Assembly: GCA_002721365.1 (NCBI GenBank)
Contig: PBKC01000104.1
Span: 1 to 32,324 of the forward strand
Direction of reading: 5' to 3'
DNA: 32,324 nt
DNA from: Rhodospirillaceae bacterium
GTDB lineage: Bacteria > Pseudomonadota > Alphaproteobacteria > GCA-2721365
Shown here: one piece after another, positions 30,866-32,324 of the stretch
How the letters are laid out: every line of letters begins with the position of its first letter
Numbering within the stretch: the stretch's first letter is position 1
The notes under the pieces: generated by a model
Told to the model about the DNA's origin: nothing
Seen by the model: only the letters and a program-made list of their open reading frames with translations
Databases searched by the model: none
Made by a program: the position numbers and the translations under genes

Positions 30866-31970
30866 CAGCGAGAGGCGTCACCTCCTCCACGTCTTCTCGA
30901 CCTTCGCGGTCGGCGGGCCGCAGATCCGGTTCATCCAGCTCGCCAACCGGCTGGGACGGACGTATCGCCACACCGTGCTCGCCATGGATGGCGACACGGC
31001 TGCCGCCGACCGGCTGGACCCGGCGCTGGACTGCACCGTACGCGGGCTGAACGTCGTCAAGGGCGGCGCCGTCAGCAGCGGCAATCTGAGGACGTTTCGC
31101 GGCGTGCTCGCCGCCGAGGCGCCGGACGTGCTGCTCACTTATAACTGGGGCAGCATCGAATGGGCGCTGGCGAACCGTCTGCCGCCGTCGCGCCGACATC
31201 TTCATTTCGAGGACGGCTTCGGCCCGGACGAGGCTTCGGGCCGGCAGATTCCGCGCCGAGTCTGGATGCGCCGGCTGGCGCTGACCGGTGGGAAGACCCG
31301 GGTCATTGTGCCGTCACAGGTTCTTTACGATATCGCGACCAAGGTCTGGCGCCTGTCGCCGCGACGCGTGATCTACATCCCCAACGGTATCGACTGCGAC
31401 CGCTTCGCCGCGCCTGCCGATGCGGCGCAGAATGCCGCAGCGTCGCTCGTCATCGGCAGTGTCGGCGCCTTGCGGGCGGAGAAGAACCTGGGCCGGCTGT
31501 TGACGGCGGTGGCGGCGCTTCCTGCCGATCTCGAACCGCAAGTGGTCATCGTCGGCGACGGTCCGGCACGGCCCGGGCTGGAAGAGACCGCCAAGTCGCT
31601 GGGGCTCGCGGACCGGGTCCGGTTCACCGGGCGGATGTCGGCGCCGGAAACGATCCTCCCCAGCTTCGACGTCTTCGCCATGTCGTCCGATACCGAGCAG
31701 ATGCCGGTCGGCCTGATCGAGGCGATGGCGGCGGGACGGGCGGTGGTCGCAACCGACGTCGGCGACATCCGGTCGATGGTGGCGGAAGCGAACCGGCCCT
31801 ATGTCGTTCCGCTCGGTGACGATGCGGCCTACGGGCGGGCGCTGGAAGAGCTGCTGCGCGACCCGGCCTTGCGCGCTCGGCTCGGTGCCGACAATGCCGC
31901 CAAGGCGCGCGCGACCTATGACGAGGCGACGATGGTTGCCACCTACGACCGGCTGTTCGCCGGCGCGTGA
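30855..31970 (+). CDS. Glycosyltransferase family 4 protein
   Basis: This is a GT-B fold glycosyltransferase of 371 residues, probably adding a sugar to a lipid-linked or exopolysaccharide acceptor at the cytoplasmic face of the membrane. Marks are the N-terminal HVFSTFAVGGPQIRFIQLAN, the phosphate-binding IYIPNGIDCDRFA, VVIVGDGPARPGLE, and the donor-site motif EQMPVGLIEAMAAGRAVVAT (the E-x7-E pair). The ATG at 30855 overlaps the last codons of the upstream fusion gene. The TTG at 30846 is less likely. It ends the wecB operon, and the acceptor is not predictable. Confidence 0.9.
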   Translation: MAADSERRHLLHVFSTFAVGGPQIRFIQLANRLGRTYRHTVLAMDGDTAAADRLDPALDCTVRGLNVVKGGAVSSGNLRTFRGVLAAEAPDVLLTYNWGSIEWALANRLPPSRRHLHFEDGFGPDEASGRQIPRRVWMRRLALTGGKTRVIVPSQVLYDIATKVWRLSPRRVIYIPNGIDCDRFAAPADAAQNAAASLVIGSVGALRAEKNLGRLLTAVAALPADLEPQVVIVGDGPARPGLEETAKSLGLADRVRFTGRMSAPETILPSFDVFAMSSDTEQMPVGLIEAMAAGRAVVATDVGDIRSMVAEANRPYVVPLGDDAAYGRALEELLRDPALRARLGADNAAKARATYDEATMVATYDRLFAGA

Positions 31971-32149
31971 CAGACACCGCGGCTCGCTTGCCGGCTCGAC
32001 CGCCGCACCGTTGAAACATGGTGCGTCCGGAAGAGGGCGACCCGACCCGCTAACCTATTGATAGCGAGAAACTTATTGTCGATCCGGTGATTTCGTCCGG
32101 TCGATGGTTGCTCTAGTATCGCCGCGCATAGTCGAAAAGGTGACCTCTC

Positions 32150-32324
32150 GTGAGTGAAGGCGAACGGATAGCGAAACGGCTTGCGCGGTCGGGCCTCTGC
32201 TCGCGGCGCGAGGCGGAACGGTGGATCGCCGAGGGCCGGGTCGCGGTCGACGGAAAGGTCCTCGACTCGCCGGCTCTCAATGTCGGTGCCGACGCGCGGA
32301 TCACCGTCGACGGCCAGCCGATTC
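32150..32324 (+). CDS. S4-domain RNA pseudouridine synthase, 3'-truncated by the window
   Basis: The last 175 bases open a gene whose first 58 residues form an S4 RNA-binding domain: ERIAKRLARSGLCSRREAER, WIAEGRVAVDGKVL, then VGADARITVDGQPI. This is the standard N-terminus of RluB/RsuA-type pseudouridine synthases, which modify 23S or 16S rRNA. The start is GTG at 32150; an AAAAGG lies about 11 bases upstream. The catalytic domain lies outside the window, so RluB versus RluE/RsuA cannot be decided, although RluB-like proteins most often show this longer S4 start. Confidence 0.85.
   Translation, partial: MSEGERIAKRLARSGLCSRREAERWIAEGRVAVDGKVLDSPALNVGADARITVDGQPI

Noticed and set aside
32110..32149. 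Possible -10 box TAGTAT before the pseudouridine synthase gene
   Set aside because: The matching -35 candidate (TTTCGT at 17 bases) is poor, so the promoter cannot be supported.

Overview
The window is high-G+C bacterial chromosome with short intergenic gaps and many 1-4 nt gene overlaps. The gene content (a KaiC-family ATPase beside an HWE histidine kinase, a compact cheAWYBR operon, a PEP-CTERM/exosortase-type surface system with a PrsT-like TPR lipoprotein, and a molybdenum-box-like site before moaA) suggests an alphaproteobacterium, perhaps of the Rhodospirillales. This placement is inferred from protein character alone. I saw no tRNA, rRNA, CRISPR array, integrase or transposase. The window cuts a gene at each end.

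Layout. 1-2378: 3' part of a double-domain KaiC-like ATPase, then a one-nucleotide-spaced HWE sensor kinase. 2384-3325 (-): a DUF5996-type protein. 3522-5687: a class III CoA-transferase and an HMG-CoA-lyase-like enzyme. 5731-6183 (-): a secreted class I cytochrome c. 6439-9241: a tight three-gene catabolic operon (SMP-30/lactonase-like, xylose-isomerase-like TIM barrel, PRISE-type reductase). 9275-10824: two related palindromic repeats flank a Dph6-like PP-loop gene with no canonical start codon, a small upstream ORF and a small exported protein that also lacks a canonical start. 10876-12699 (-): nadK and moaA, with a Mo-box-like operator before moaA. 12945-18002: cheA-cheW-cheY-cheB-cheR, without a receptor gene. 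18024-19551: a PhyH-type dioxygenase divergent from an Lrp/AsnC regulator with an Lrp-box-like site at its start. 19684-21266: two small membrane proteins and long non-coding stretches.

21140-31970 is the most distinctive part. It holds a PEP-CTERM surface protein behind a near-consensus sigma-54 promoter, an O-GlcNAc-transferase-like (GT41) protein, a PrsT-like lipoprotein, and a polysaccharide operon (WecB-type UDP-GlcNAc 2-epimerase, a Gfo/Idh/MocA-epimerase fusion, a GT4 glycosyltransferase). The prsT/wecB intergenic region carries two further GG-N10-GC promoter candidates and a 10-bp motif identical to one ahead of the PEP-CTERM gene. This suggests a shared sigma-54 regulon, as known for PrsK/PrsR-controlled PEP-CTERM systems. 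No exosortase gene lies in the window. 32150-end: the start of an S4-domain pseudouridine synthase.

All functions are read from sequence motifs and remembered family features; no database search was run.
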